From Streptacidiphilus melanogenes (GTDB lineage Bacteria > Actinomycetota > Actinomycetes > Streptomycetales > Streptomycetaceae), in assembly GCF_000787835.1 (NCBI RefSeq), contig NZ_BBPP01000011.1:112708-171676 (forward strand): 58,969 bases of DNA. The letters run 5' to 3'. The notes under the pieces were generated by a model, which searched no databases, was not told the DNA's origin, and saw nothing but the letters and a program-made list of their open reading frames with translations. Position numbers and translations under genes: made by a program. This document shows, piece by piece, positions 40,598 through 48,694 of the stretch. The stretch's first letter is position 1; the number at the start of each line of letters is the position of its first letter.

Positions 40598-42084
40598 AGC
40601 TGGATCCAGGTGGTCTTGAGTTCGGTGTACTTCTCCAAGGCGTGCGCGGACTTGTCGCGCCCGTTGCCGGACTGCTTGACGCCGCCGAAGGGGACGGTGA
40701 GGTCGCCCTCCTCGTAGCAGTTGACCCAGACTGTTCCGGCGCGCAGTGCGCGCGAGACGCGGTGGGCGGTGGCGAGGTCGGCGGTCCAGAGCCCGGCCGC
40801 CAGGCCGTAGTCGGTGGCGTTGGCCAGCGTGACGGCTTCGTCGACGTCGTCGAAGGTGAGCACGGAGAGCACGGGCCCGAAGATCTCCTCGCGGGCGAGC
40901 CGCATGGAGGGGTCGACCTGGTCGAAGACGGTCGGCTGCAGGAAGCTGCCCGTCTCGGTGGCGACGCGGCCGCCGCCGGTGCGCAGCCGGGCACCCTCGT
41001 CGATGCCGGTCGTGACGTGGTCGAGGACGCGGCCCAGATGGGCCTCGCTGACCAGGGCGCCCATCTCGGTGGCGGGGTCGAGCGGGTCGCCGACCCGGAT
41101 CTCGCGGGCGCGGCGCACGACGGCGTCGACGACCTGGTCGGCCACGGAGCGATGCACGAGGAGCCGGGAGGGCGCGGTGCACATCTCGCCCTGGTTGAAG
41201 AAGATGCCCCAGGCGGCGGTCGCGGCGGCGCGGTCGAGGTCGGGGGCGTCGGGCAGGACGATGTTGGGCGACTTGCCGCCGAGCTCCAGCCAGACGCGCT
41301 TGAGGTTGGAGTCCGCCGCGTAGTGCAGGAACTGGCGGCCGACCTGGGTCGAGCCGGTGAAGGCCAGCACGTCGACGTCGGGGTGGAGGCCGAGCGCGCG
41401 TCCGGCGGTGGGGCCGTCGCCGGCGACGACGTTGAGCACCCCCGGCGGCAGTCCGGCCTCGGCGGCGAGCCGGGCCAGCAGCAGGGCGGAGAGCGGCGAG
41501 GACTCCGAGGGCTTGAGCACGACGGTGCAGCCGGCGGCGAGCGCCGGGGCGATCTTCCAACCGGCGAGCGTCAGCGGGAAGTTCCACGGCACGACCGCGC
41601 CGACGACCCCGGCGGCCTCGCGGGTGACCAGGGCCAGGGCGTCGGGGGCGACGTGCGGGGACTCGTCGGTGACCTTGTCCGCCAGCTGCCCGTACCAGCG
41701 GAAGGTGGTGATCGCGGCGCGCAGCTCGATCGCGTAGGCGTCGCTGATCGGCTTGCCCATCTCCAGGCTGACGGTGAGGGCGAGCTCGGCGCGGTGCAGT
41801 TCCAGCAGGTCGGCGAGGCGGATCAGGACGCGGCCGCGTTCGGCGGGGGCGAGGCGGGGCCAGGGGCCGGAGTCGAAGGCACGGCGCGCGGCGGCGACGG
41901 CGGCGTCGACCTCCTCGGCGCCCGCGTCGGCGACCTCGACGAGCACGCGTCCGTCGCGCGGGGAGACGACCTTGAAGGTGGCGCCGCTTCCGGGCTCTTC
42001 CTTGCCGTCGACGAAGTGGGCCTGGGGCGGCCGCAGTTCGCGGGCGCGTCGCACCCACTCCTGATGCGTGGTGGTCTCGGACAT
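40594..42084 (-). CDS. Aldehyde dehydrogenase (PuuC-like)
   Basis: A 496-residue NAD(P)-dependent enzyme from ATG 42084, with GGAGGACG upstream. It contains PWNFPLTLAGWKIAPALAAG, FTGSTQVGRQ, the catalytic Glu in LELGGKSPNIV and the nucleophile Cys in FFNQGEMCTAPSRL. The C-terminal WVNCYEEGDLTVPFGGVKQSG is typical of gamma-glutamyl-gamma-aminobutyraldehyde and related aldehyde dehydrogenases. It is coupled to the PuuD-like hydrolase, supporting oxidation of an aldehyde derived from a gamma-glutamylated amine. The motif at 42121-42134 lies 37 nt upstream, giving it its own regulated promoter behind the permease terminator. Confidence 0.92.
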   Translation of the reverse strand: MSETTTHQEWVRRARELRPPQAHFVDGKEEPGSGATFKVVSPRDGRVLVEVADAGAEEVDAAVAAARRAFDSGPWPRLAPAERGRVLIRLADLLELHRAELALTVSLEMGKPISDAYAIELRAAITTFRWYGQLADKVTDESPHVAPDALALVTREAAGVVGAVVPWNFPLTLAGWKIAPALAAGCTVVLKPSESSPLSALLLARLAAEAGLPPGVLNVVAGDGPTAGRALGLHPDVDVLAFTGSTQVGRQFLHYAADSNLKRVWLELGGKSPNIVLPDAPDLDRAAATAAWGIFFNQGEMCTAPSRLLVHRSVADQVVDAVVRRAREIRVGDPLDPATEMGALVSEAHLGRVLDHVTTGIDEGARLRTGGGRVATETGSFLQPTVFDQVDPSMRLAREEIFGPVLSVLTFDDVDEAVTLANATDYGLAAGLWTADLATAHRVSRALRAGTVWVNCYEEGDLTVPFGGVKQSGNGRDKSAHALEKYTELKTTWIQL

Positions 42085-42120
42085 CCGCTCGTCCTCCTCG
42101 TGAGCTGCGGCGACACGGTT

Positions 42121-42134
42121 CTTTGGGTTCAAAC
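42121..42134. promoter_or_regulatory. Copy 2 of 14-bp catabolic-island motif, upstream of aldehyde dehydrogenase
   Basis: CTTTGGGTTCAAAC, reverse strand GTTTGAACCCAAAG. It is 37 nt upstream of the start at 42084 and between that gene and the permease terminator. It matches the consensus GTTTGRAGCCAAAC at 12 of 14 positions. Confidence 0.55.
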
Positions 42135-42145
42135 GTCAAGGGGAT

Positions 42146-42171
42146 GGGTGTGCGCTGCGAAGCGCACACCC
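42146..42171 (-). terminator. Strong hairpin after the permease gene
   Basis: An 11-bp perfect stem, GGGTGTGCGCT (42146-42156) with AGCGCACACCC (42161-42171), closed by a 4-nt loop, starting 14 nt past the permease stop (reverse strand). There is no long T-run, but the stem is very stable, as is usual for actinobacterial terminators. Confidence 0.75.
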
Positions 42172-42185
42172 AGGGGGGTTGCCGA

Positions 42186-43646
42186 CTACGCGACGGTGCG
42201 GCGACGGCCGCGCGTCAGCCGGGACACCACCGCGCCCACGGCCAGAACCGCAGGGACGGCGACGACCAGCCAGGTGGCGGTGGCCTTGCTGCCGCCGATC
42301 AGGGTGGTGAAGTTGGCCAGGATCAGCCAGATCGCGCCGCCGAGGCCGAGCGCGCCGAGGATCGGTGCGACGAGGGTGTTCCACAGCCGCTGGTCGAGCC
42401 GCGAGCGACGGAAGAAGACGATCACCGACACCGAGGTCAGCAGGTAGAGCAGCATGCAGGCGAGCACGCCCACGCCGCTGAGCCAGGAGAAGAGCGTCAG
42501 CACCGGGTCCTTGCCCAGCACCGCGAACGGGACGACCAGCAGCACGGCGATGCAGGTCTGCACGCAGCCCGCGACCCACGGCGCGTGCCGGCCGTTGAGG
42601 GTGCGCAGGCGGCGCGGCAGCAGGCCGTCGCGGCTGAGCGAGAACAGGTAGCGGTTGGCGGAGTTGTGGAAGGCCAGGATTCCGGCGAAGAGCGAGGTGG
42701 CCAGCAGCACGGGCAGGACGGTCCCGGCCCAGCCGCCGAAGAGGGCGGCGATCGGCGCGAAGACGAAGCCGGTGCTGTCGCCGCCGTTGACGGCCTTGGT
42801 GGCGGCATCGGCCACGTGCGAGGCGCCGTAGGAGGAGACCAGCATCCAGGAGATGAAGGCGAAGAAGCCGGTGATCACCGTGACCGAGAGGTAGGTGGCC
42901 CGCGGCACGGTCTTGCGCGGCTCGCGCGCCTCCTCGCCGTAGATGGCGGTGGCCTCGAAGCCGAACATCGACGCCACCGCGAACATCAGCGCAACGCCGG
43001 GGGCGCCCTTGAGGGCGGCGCTGGGCGAGAAGCTGTGGGTGAAGTCGAGGCCCTGCGGGCCGCCGCCCTTGAAGAAGGTCACCAGGGCGAAGGCGGCGAG
43101 GATGCTGGACTCGGCGATCACGAAGACGGCGAGCACCTTGGCGCCCATCTCGATCCCGGTCGCGCCGAGCACCTGGACCACGGCCATGGTGGCCAGGGCG
43201 AAGAGCCACCAGGGCAGGTTCGCCCCGGTGTACTGGGCGACCAGGCCGCTGACCGTGGCGCCGTAGAGCCCGTACATCGCGGCCTGCACGGAGCAGTAGG
43301 CGAAGAGCGCGACGGCGGCGCTGCCGGTGCCGGTGGCATGGCCGAGGCCCTTGCCGATGTAGGTGTAGAAGGCTCCGGCGTCGACAACGTGGCGGCCCAT
43401 GGCGACGAAGCCGACGGAGAAGAGCAGGATCATCGCGCCGACCGCCGCGTACGCGGCCGGGGCGCCGGCGCCGTTGCCGAAGGCGATGGCGATGGGGACC
43501 GCGCCCGCGATGCCGGTGAGCGGCGCCTGCGCGGAGAGGACGAAGAAGAGGATGCCCAGGACGCCGAGGGCGTTGGGCTTCAGTTTGCCCGTGGCGGGGG
43601 CGGTTTCCTGGGTGGTGGGGTCGGCTACGACCGTCGGAGAGTCCAC
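42186..43646 (-). CDS. APC-family amino acid/amine permease
   Basis: A 486-residue integral membrane transporter. GTG 43646 is preferred because AGGTGA lies 5 nt upstream; GTG 43655 is an alternative. Twelve to fourteen hydrophobic helices are present, starting with LGVLGILFFVLSAQAPLTGIAG, and the APC signature region has MFGFEATAIYGEEAREPRKTVPRATY. This subgroup (GabP/YjeH/ethanolamine-permease-like APC) imports amino acids and amines. The regulatory motif at 43676-43689 is 30 nt upstream, and the catabolic genes around it suggest it imports the amine substrate of the island. Confidence 0.93.
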   Translation of the reverse strand: MDSPTVVADPTTQETAPATGKLKPNALGVLGILFFVLSAQAPLTGIAGAVPIAIAFGNGAGAPAAYAAVGAMILLFSVGFVAMGRHVVDAGAFYTYIGKGLGHATGTGSAAVALFAYCSVQAAMYGLYGATVSGLVAQYTGANLPWWLFALATMAVVQVLGATGIEMGAKVLAVFVIAESSILAAFALVTFFKGGGPQGLDFTHSFSPSAALKGAPGVALMFAVASMFGFEATAIYGEEAREPRKTVPRATYLSVTVITGFFAFISWMLVSSYGASHVADAATKAVNGGDSTGFVFAPIAALFGGWAGTVLPVLLATSLFAGILAFHNSANRYLFSLSRDGLLPRRLRTLNGRHAPWVAGCVQTCIAVLLVVPFAVLGKDPVLTLFSWLSGVGVLACMLLYLLTSVSVIVFFRRSRLDQRLWNTLVAPILGALGLGGAIWLILANFTTLIGGSKATATWLVVAVPAVLAVGAVVSRLTRGRRRTVA

Positions 43647-43675
43647 TCGGATCACCTGCTGGGGAGGAGGCTACT

Positions 43676-43689
43676 GTTTAGAGCCAAAC
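43676..43689. promoter_or_regulatory. Copy 3 of 14-bp catabolic-island motif, upstream of permease
   Basis: GTTTAGAGCCAAAC, 30 nt upstream of the permease start, matches the consensus GTTTGRAGCCAAAC at 12 or more positions. A separate small inverted repeat GCCTCA-TCC-TGAGGC follows at about 43695-43709. Confidence 0.6.
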
Positions 43690-43790
43690 GAGTTGCCTCA
43701 TCCTGAGGCGGAATTATCCACTTGGCAAGGGGTTCGGGGCGGTGGATTTCCGGTCGGCGGTCAAGATCTGGTCACGGCCGATGGGTGCAA

Positions 43791-43814
43791 AGGTATGCCC
43801 CCAGGGGCATACCT
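43791..43814. promoter_or_regulatory. 24-bp perfect palindrome between tetR and permease
   Basis: Arms AGGTATGCCCC (43791-43801) and GGGGCATACCT (43804-43814) are separated by CA. It lies 49 nt past the stop of the TetR gene (43863, reverse strand) and about 145 nt upstream of the permease start. The 2-nt spacer favours a protein operator. The core GTATGCCCC-GGGGCATAC recalls operators of the CsoR copper-sensor class, but no such gene is nearby. It could also end the tetR transcript. Confidence 0.5.
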
Positions 43815-43862
43815 CAGCGTACCGGCAGGCCAGGACAAACCGGACAGAAGTGCGCAGGCGTC

Positions 43863-44507
43863 TCAGTCGGCGGACGGATCGGGCGCGCCCGTGTCCCCGT
43901 CCGCGGCGTCGAGCAGCCGCAGCAGGGAGCGCAGCCGGGCGATGGCGGCCTCGGTGGTCTCCGGCCCGCCGAAGACCAGCTGGTGCAGCACGAGGCCGTC
44001 CAGGGCGGCGAAGACGAGCCTGGTCAGGCCCTCGTCCGCGCCGTGAGGGAGGATGCGCGCAAGCTCGCGCCGGGTCGCGTCGAAGTACTCGTCGTACAGG
44101 CCGCGCACGTGCCCGAGCAGTTCGGGGCGGCGGCGGGCTTCGAGCAGCAGCTCGTACTGGAACGCCTGGGTGTCCGGGTCGGAGCTGACCATCTCCGAGA
44201 CGCCAGCGGAGAAGTCCGCGACGCTTCCGGTGCCGGTCTCCAGCGCGCTGATGGTCAGGCTGGTCCGGACGGTGTGCGCGAGCGCCTCCTCGATGAGGGC
44301 GTCGCGCGAGCCGAAGTGGTGCACGACCAGGCCGTGGGTGACCCCGGCCTCCTCCGCGACGGCCCGGTAGGTGAGCTTGCGCAGCCCGCCCCGGGCCACC
44401 ACCCTGACGGCGGCGTTCAGCAGCGCCTCACGCCCGGTGCCGTAGTTGACCGCCTTGCGCGCCTTACGGGGCTTGCGCGGCTCGCCCGCCTCGTCCGTCT
44501 CCGTCAT
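43863..44507 (-). CDS. TetR-family transcriptional regulator
   Basis: A 214-residue regulator from ATG 44507 (AAGGTCACCGGC upstream). A basic N-terminus (EPRKPRKARKAVNYG) precedes the HTH: REALLNAAVRVVARGGLRKLTYRAVAEEAGVTHGLVVHHFGSRDALIEEALAHTV. The C-terminal ligand domain is helical. It lies 47 nt after the HpaG-like gene on the same strand and is probably the last gene of the ring-cleavage operon. The MarR protein and this one may respond to different intermediates. Confidence 0.92.
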   Translation of the reverse strand: MTETDEAGEPRKPRKARKAVNYGTGREALLNAAVRVVARGGLRKLTYRAVAEEAGVTHGLVVHHFGSRDALIEEALAHTVRTSLTISALETGTGSVADFSAGVSEMVSSDPDTQAFQYELLLEARRRPELLGHVRGLYDEYFDATRRELARILPHGADEGLTRLVFAALDGLVLHQLVFGGPETTEAAIARLRSLLRLLDAADGDTGAPDPSAD

Positions 44508-44554
44508 GCCGGTGACCTTAACAAGGCGGGCCGACGCGCGGCCGGACGCCATGA

Positions 44555-45400
44555 TCAGCGCTTCGGCGGCCGGACGCCCCGGAACTCCCAGTCGCCGCCG
44601 AGCGCCGTGGAGAGGACCTCCTCTGACTCCGTCGGCTGCGCACCGACGTCGCTGCGGATCGGGGTGGGACCGGTGACGATCCGGTTGCTGAGCCGTCCGA
44701 GGCCCTCGACCTCCACCTCGACCAGATCGCCCGGCTGGACCGGGCGCGAGTTGGCCGGGGTGCCGGAGAGCAGTACGTCGCCCGGGTACAGCGTGATGGT
44801 GCGGGCGATGTCGGCGACGAGGTAGTGCATGTCCCACTCCATCTCGTCGGTCGAGCCGTCCTGCACCACCTCGCCGTTGACGTAGGTGCGCAGCGACTTG
44901 CCGCGGAAGTCCCAGTCGGTGACCAGGCCGGGCCCGAGCGGGCAGAGCGTGTCGGAGCCCTTGACGCGCAGCATCGAGCCGGCGTCGGTGTCGCGGAAGT
45001 CGTGCAGGCCGTAGTCGTTGGCGACGGTGTAGCCGGCGATGTACTCCCCCGCCTCGGCCGGGGAGATGTTGCGCGCGGTGCGGCCGATGACGATGGCGAC
45101 CTCGCCCTCGTAGTTGAGCCACCTGCAGCCCTCCGGGCGCACGACCGCGCCGCGGTGGGAGTTGAGCGAGGAGGTCGGCTTGTGGAAGTAGGTCGGCGCC
45201 GGGCCGAGGCCGATCTGGAACTCGTCCACCCGGCTGCGGTGGTTGAGGTGCACGGCGATGATCTTGCTGGGCACGACCGGCGGCAGGTGCTGCGCGTCGG
45301 CGGTCTTCACCCTGCGGCCGTCCGCGGCAACGAGCTCCTCGCCCTCTCGGACGACCTGGACGGCGGCGCCCTCCAGCAGGATGCGGCGGTATTCGGGCAT
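44555..45400 (-). CDS. Fumarylacetoacetate hydrolase-family isomerase/decarboxylase (HpaG-like)
   Basis: A 281-residue enzyme from ATG 45400, whose A overlaps the preceding stop (TGATG). GGGAGGG lies upstream. The FAH fold shows AVHLNHRSRVDEFQIGLGPAPTYFHKP, the metal site NYEGEVAIVIGRTARN with its Glu-x-Glu, GYTVANDYGLHDFRD and GDVLLSGTPANSRPVQPGDLVEVEVEGLGRLSN. In the homoprotocatechuate pathway this family decarboxylates 5-oxopent-3-ene-1,2,5-tricarboxylate and isomerises the product. Its place directly after the HpaD-like dioxygenase and HpaE-like dehydrogenase supports that role. Confidence 0.9.
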   Translation of the reverse strand: MPEYRRILLEGAAVQVVREGEELVAADGRRVKTADAQHLPPVVPSKIIAVHLNHRSRVDEFQIGLGPAPTYFHKPTSSLNSHRGAVVRPEGCRWLNYEGEVAIVIGRTARNISPAEAGEYIAGYTVANDYGLHDFRDTDAGSMLRVKGSDTLCPLGPGLVTDWDFRGKSLRTYVNGEVVQDGSTDEMEWDMHYLVADIARTITLYPGDVLLSGTPANSRPVQPGDLVEVEVEGLGRLSNRIVTGPTPIRSDVGAQPTESEEVLSTALGGDWEFRGVRPPKR

Positions 45401-46350
45401 CAGAATCCCTCCCCGTGGGGGTCGACGTGATGGTGGGGGTCGTGGCGGACACCGCCGCCCCGCGGTGCGGTCCAGCCGGCCGCGGGCCGGTCGAACCAGA
45501 GGTGGACCTGGCCGGTGCCGATGGAGTTCTCGTACTCCCCGTACTGGCGGCCGGGCGCGGTGCAGGCCTGCTCGCCGAGCGCGCCGGCCATCATCAGGTA
45601 GTGGAAGAAACGGGCCTCCGGCTTGAACCGCCAGAACTCGTCCATGGTGTCGAGCACCCGGTCGTGGCGGCCTTGCCTGAACCACTCGATCCGCTGCAGG
45701 TCCGCCTCGCGGGCCTGCGGGGTGAAGATGTGCCGGGTGTCGCTGGACTCGTGGTCGCGCAGCTCGCGCAGCGGCCAGAAGGTGTGCGAGAGCGCGCCGG
45801 AGGCGATCAGCAGCACCCGCCGTCCGGGCGTGGCGGCGATGCCGTCGGCGAGTGCGCGGCCCAGGCGGAGGTGGTCCTCCATGTCCCCGGTCTGGCAGAC
45901 GCCGATGGTCACCCAGCGCTTGTCGGGCAGGCCCTCGCCCAGGTACTTCCACAGGTTGATCGTGGCGTAGTAGACGGGCAGGTAGGCGTCGTCGACCGCG
46001 GTGATCCAGGTGCCGTGCTTCTCCGCGAACTCGGCGATGTTCGCCGCCAGTTCGGGGTCGCCCGGGTAGTCGTAGGGCATCCGGGACATGCCGCGCGGCA
46101 GCTCCTCGGAGGTGAACAGCCCCGCGCGCCGGTCCTGGGCGGTGACGACGAACTCGACGGTGGTGGCCCAGTGCGAGTCCAGCACCACGACGGTGTCGTA
46201 GTCCTCGCGCTCGAAGACCTCGCGGCGCAGCTGCTGCAGGCCCGTGACGAGGGTGATCTCCCGGCCCTCGTTCAGCTCCCGCCGGGTGGCCTCCGGCAGC
46301 ACGATGGTGGGGACGTGGGCCAGCAGGCCCGCACCGACGATCTCACCCAT
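45400..46350 (-). CDS. hpaD: 3,4-dihydroxyphenylacetate 2,3-dioxygenase (LigB-type)
   Basis: A 316-residue extradiol dioxygenase of the LigB/protocatechuate class. His12 (GLLAHVP) and His60 (LDSHW) fit the iron ligands, with a Glu expected further on. LFTSEELPRGMSRMPYDYPGDPELA and EKHGTWITAVDDAYLPVYYATINLWKYLG are characteristic of homoprotocatechuate dioxygenases. It opens the catechol ring of 3,4-dihydroxyphenylacetate to 5-carboxymethyl-2-hydroxymuconate semialdehyde. It overlaps the upstream HpaE gene by 8 nt and touches the downstream FAH gene, so the three ring-cleavage proteins are co-produced. Confidence 0.92.
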   Translation of the reverse strand: MGEIVGAGLLAHVPTIVLPEATRRELNEGREITLVTGLQQLRREVFEREDYDTVVVLDSHWATTVEFVVTAQDRRAGLFTSEELPRGMSRMPYDYPGDPELAANIAEFAEKHGTWITAVDDAYLPVYYATINLWKYLGEGLPDKRWVTIGVCQTGDMEDHLRLGRALADGIAATPGRRVLLIASGALSHTFWPLRELRDHESSDTRHIFTPQAREADLQRIEWFRQGRHDRVLDTMDEFWRFKPEARFFHYLMMAGALGEQACTAPGRQYGEYENSIGTGQVHLWFDRPAAGWTAPRGGGVRHDPHHHVDPHGEGF

Positions 46351-47824
46351 GCTCCACCGATCCCTTCCGGTCCCAACCCTTGGGCGCCGTCACGGTGTTC
46401 TTGACGTCGCAGTAGAAGTCGAAGCTCCAGTTCCCGCCCTCACGGCCGACGCCGGAGTGGCGGGCGCCGCCGAAGGGCGCCTGGAGGTCGCGGACGAAGA
46501 AGCAGTTGACCCACACGGTGCCCGCGACCAGCTGTGCGGTGACCCGCTCCGCCCGCTCGCGCGAGCCCGTCGCGACGGTGGCGGCCAGTCCGAAGCGGGT
46601 GTCGTTTGCGAGCGCGACGGCCTCGGCCTCGTCTGCGAAGGTCTGCAGCGTGAGGACCGGTCCGAAGACCTCTTCCTGCACGATCTCGCTGCCCTGCGCC
46701 ACGTCGGTCAGCAGCGTCGGGGCGTAGCACTGGCCGTCCCCGCGGTGGCCGCCGATGACGGCCCGCGCGCCCGCCTCCACCGCCCGCTGCACGAAGCCGT
46801 CGATCTTCTCCAGCTGGCGCGGGTGGATGTTGGGCCCGATGTCGGTGGCCTCGTCACGCGGGTCGCCCTGGACCAGCCGCGCGGCCCGCTCGGTGAACCG
46901 TCGCGTGAACTCCTCGGCCACCGAGGCCTCGACGAGGAAGCGGGTGGCCGCCAGGCAGACCTGGCCCGCGTTGTCGTACTGCTCGACGGCGAGGTCCACC
47001 GCCAGGTCGAGGTCCGCGTCGGCGAAGACCAGCAGCGGCGACTTGCCGCCCAGTTCGAGGCTGAGCGGGGTCAGGTTGGCGGCGGCCGAGGCGGCGATGC
47101 GCCTGGCCGTCGGGACGGAGCCGGTGAAGCTGATCCGGCGCACGTCCGGGTGGGAGGTGAGCGCGTCGCCGATCTCCGCGCCGTAGCCCTGGACGACGTT
47201 GAGGACGCCGTCCGGCAGGCCCGCCTCGGCGGCGATGTCGGCCAGCAGCGAGGCGGTCAGCGGCGACCACTCCGCGGGCTTGAGCACCACCGTGTCCCCG
47301 GCCGCGAGGGCGGGCGCGACCTTCCACGTCGCCAGCATCAGCGGCGCGTTCCACGGCGTGATCAGCACGCACGGGCCGGCCGGGTCCCAGGAGACGTGGT
47401 TGGTGTGGCCGCGGGTCTCGAAGTCCTCGTGGTCGAGGGAGAGCAGCCAGTCGGCGAAGAAGCGGAAGTTGTGCGCGACGCGCGGCATCACGCCGCGCCG
47501 GTGCGAGCGCAGCAGCGCGCCGTTGTCGTGGGTCTCGACCTGCGCCAGGTCCTCCAGGCGCTTCTCCACGCCGTCGGCGACGGCGTGCAGGATGCGGGCC
47601 CGCTCGGCGCGGGACGTCGCGGCCCAGGCGGGGAAGGCGGCCTTGGCGGCGGCGACGGCCGCCTCCGCCTCGGCGGCGCCGCCACGGGCGATATCGCCGA
47701 GCAGGGCGCCGTCGATCGGCGAGTGGTCGGGGAAGGTCCCGGCGGAGGCGACGCGGCGGCCGCCGATGAAGTGGCGCGTGTCGACCTCGACGCCTGCCAC
47801 GGTGGTGAGATGACGGTCGCTCAT
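46343..47824 (-). CDS. hpaE: 5-carboxymethyl-2-hydroxymuconate semialdehyde dehydrogenase
   Basis: A 493-residue aldehyde dehydrogenase. The catalytic Glu lies in LELGGKSPLLVF and the nucleophile Cys in YDNAGQVCLAATR. HFIGGRRVASAGTFPDHSPIDG, THDNGALLRSHRRGVMPRVAHNFRFFADW and the C-terminal FDFYCDVKNTVTAP are closely similar to HpaE/HpcC. It oxidises the semialdehyde produced by the adjacent dioxygenase to 5-carboxymethyl-2-hydroxymuconate with NAD+. It overlaps the acetoacetate-decarboxylase-like gene upstream by ATGA and the dioxygenase gene by 8 nt. Confidence 0.93.
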   Translation of the reverse strand: MSDRHLTTVAGVEVDTRHFIGGRRVASAGTFPDHSPIDGALLGDIARGGAAEAEAAVAAAKAAFPAWAATSRAERARILHAVADGVEKRLEDLAQVETHDNGALLRSHRRGVMPRVAHNFRFFADWLLSLDHEDFETRGHTNHVSWDPAGPCVLITPWNAPLMLATWKVAPALAAGDTVVLKPAEWSPLTASLLADIAAEAGLPDGVLNVVQGYGAEIGDALTSHPDVRRISFTGSVPTARRIAASAAANLTPLSLELGGKSPLLVFADADLDLAVDLAVEQYDNAGQVCLAATRFLVEASVAEEFTRRFTERAARLVQGDPRDEATDIGPNIHPRQLEKIDGFVQRAVEAGARAVIGGHRGDGQCYAPTLLTDVAQGSEIVQEEVFGPVLTLQTFADEAEAVALANDTRFGLAATVATGSRERAERVTAQLVAGTVWVNCFFVRDLQAPFGGARHSGVGREGGNWSFDFYCDVKNTVTAPKGWDRKGSVEHG

Positions 47825-48642
47825 GCCGGCTCCTCCTGAAGGACCGTGGTGGTGTCCGAGGCGAGCAGTCGCCCGCCGTCCCAGGTCACGCCGACCTGGC
47901 GGTAGTAGGCGCCGATCGGCTCGCGGATCTCCAGCCGGGCCAGCTCCTCGGTCGGAGCATCGAAGAGCTCCAGCTCCGCGTCGGCGGCCCAGGCCTGTCC
48001 GCCTTCGAAGGCGGCCGCGCCGGACTCGACGAGCTCGTCCAGGGCCAGGCCCTTGCCCTTCTCGATCGACGGCAGCCAGCGGTGGTGCGCCATGGGGTGG
48101 CCGTTGACGAAGCCGTTGGTCCCGGACGGTTCGCGCAGCGTCACGACCGCCTGGGCGAGCCGCCGGTCGGCGGCGGCGAGGGTCGCCCCGAAGCGGGCGC
48201 CGGCCTCGATGCGGGGCGCGGGGCCGAACGGGTGCGGGCGGGTCATCTGGATCGAGCCCAGCTTCTTCGGGTAACCCTGGTGCAGCCCACGGGCGATGGC
48301 GAAGTCCTTGTCGACCCAGATGTGGACGCAGCGCGAGTACGTCCGGCCCTGGTAGGAGCAGCGGACGACGGCGAACGCCTCCTTGTACTGGGACCGCACC
48401 GGGTCCAGCAGCTCCTCACGGCTGTCGGAGCAGGACTGCCAGTCGGCCCAGATCAGCGCGACGGCGCCTGGGTCCTCCTCCGCCAGCTCCAGTGGCTCGG
48501 GGAGCAGTTCGCGGACCCGCGCAGGATCGGTTCGGTACTCGATGGTGAGCAGGTCGCCGGAGTAGTGCCACGGCGGCGAGGGGATCAGCGAGGAGCGGCC
48601 CGAGGCGCTCTTGGGGTGGAACCAGCCACGCAGGGCGGTCAT
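47821..48642 (-). CDS. Acetoacetate decarboxylase-family protein
   Basis: A 273-residue protein from ATG 48642, with AAGGAG upstream. It contains PWHYSGDLLTIEYRTDPARVRELLPEPLEL, RGLHQGYPKKLGSIQMTRPHPF with the family's Schiff-base Lys pair, and IGAYYRQVGVTWDGG. Acetoacetate decarboxylase-like proteins use that lysine for decarboxylation or retro-aldol/dehydratase chemistry on keto acids. It overlaps the HpaE gene by ATGA, so it is an integral part of the ring-cleavage operon. It is not part of the classical Hpa route, which suggests a substitute for one of the missing lower steps (isomerase, hydratase or aldolase). The exact reaction is unknown. Confidence 0.88.
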   Translation of the reverse strand: MTALRGWFHPKSASGRSSLIPSPPWHYSGDLLTIEYRTDPARVRELLPEPLELAEEDPGAVALIWADWQSCSDSREELLDPVRSQYKEAFAVVRCSYQGRTYSRCVHIWVDKDFAIARGLHQGYPKKLGSIQMTRPHPFGPAPRIEAGARFGATLAAADRRLAQAVVTLREPSGTNGFVNGHPMAHHRWLPSIEKGKGLALDELVESGAAAFEGGQAWAADAELELFDAPTEELARLEIREPIGAYYRQVGVTWDGGRLLASDTTTVLQEEPA

Positions 48643-48694
48643 GTGGACTCCTTCTGGGGAGGACGCGTCAGCGGGGGGCGGCGCTCGGGGCGCT

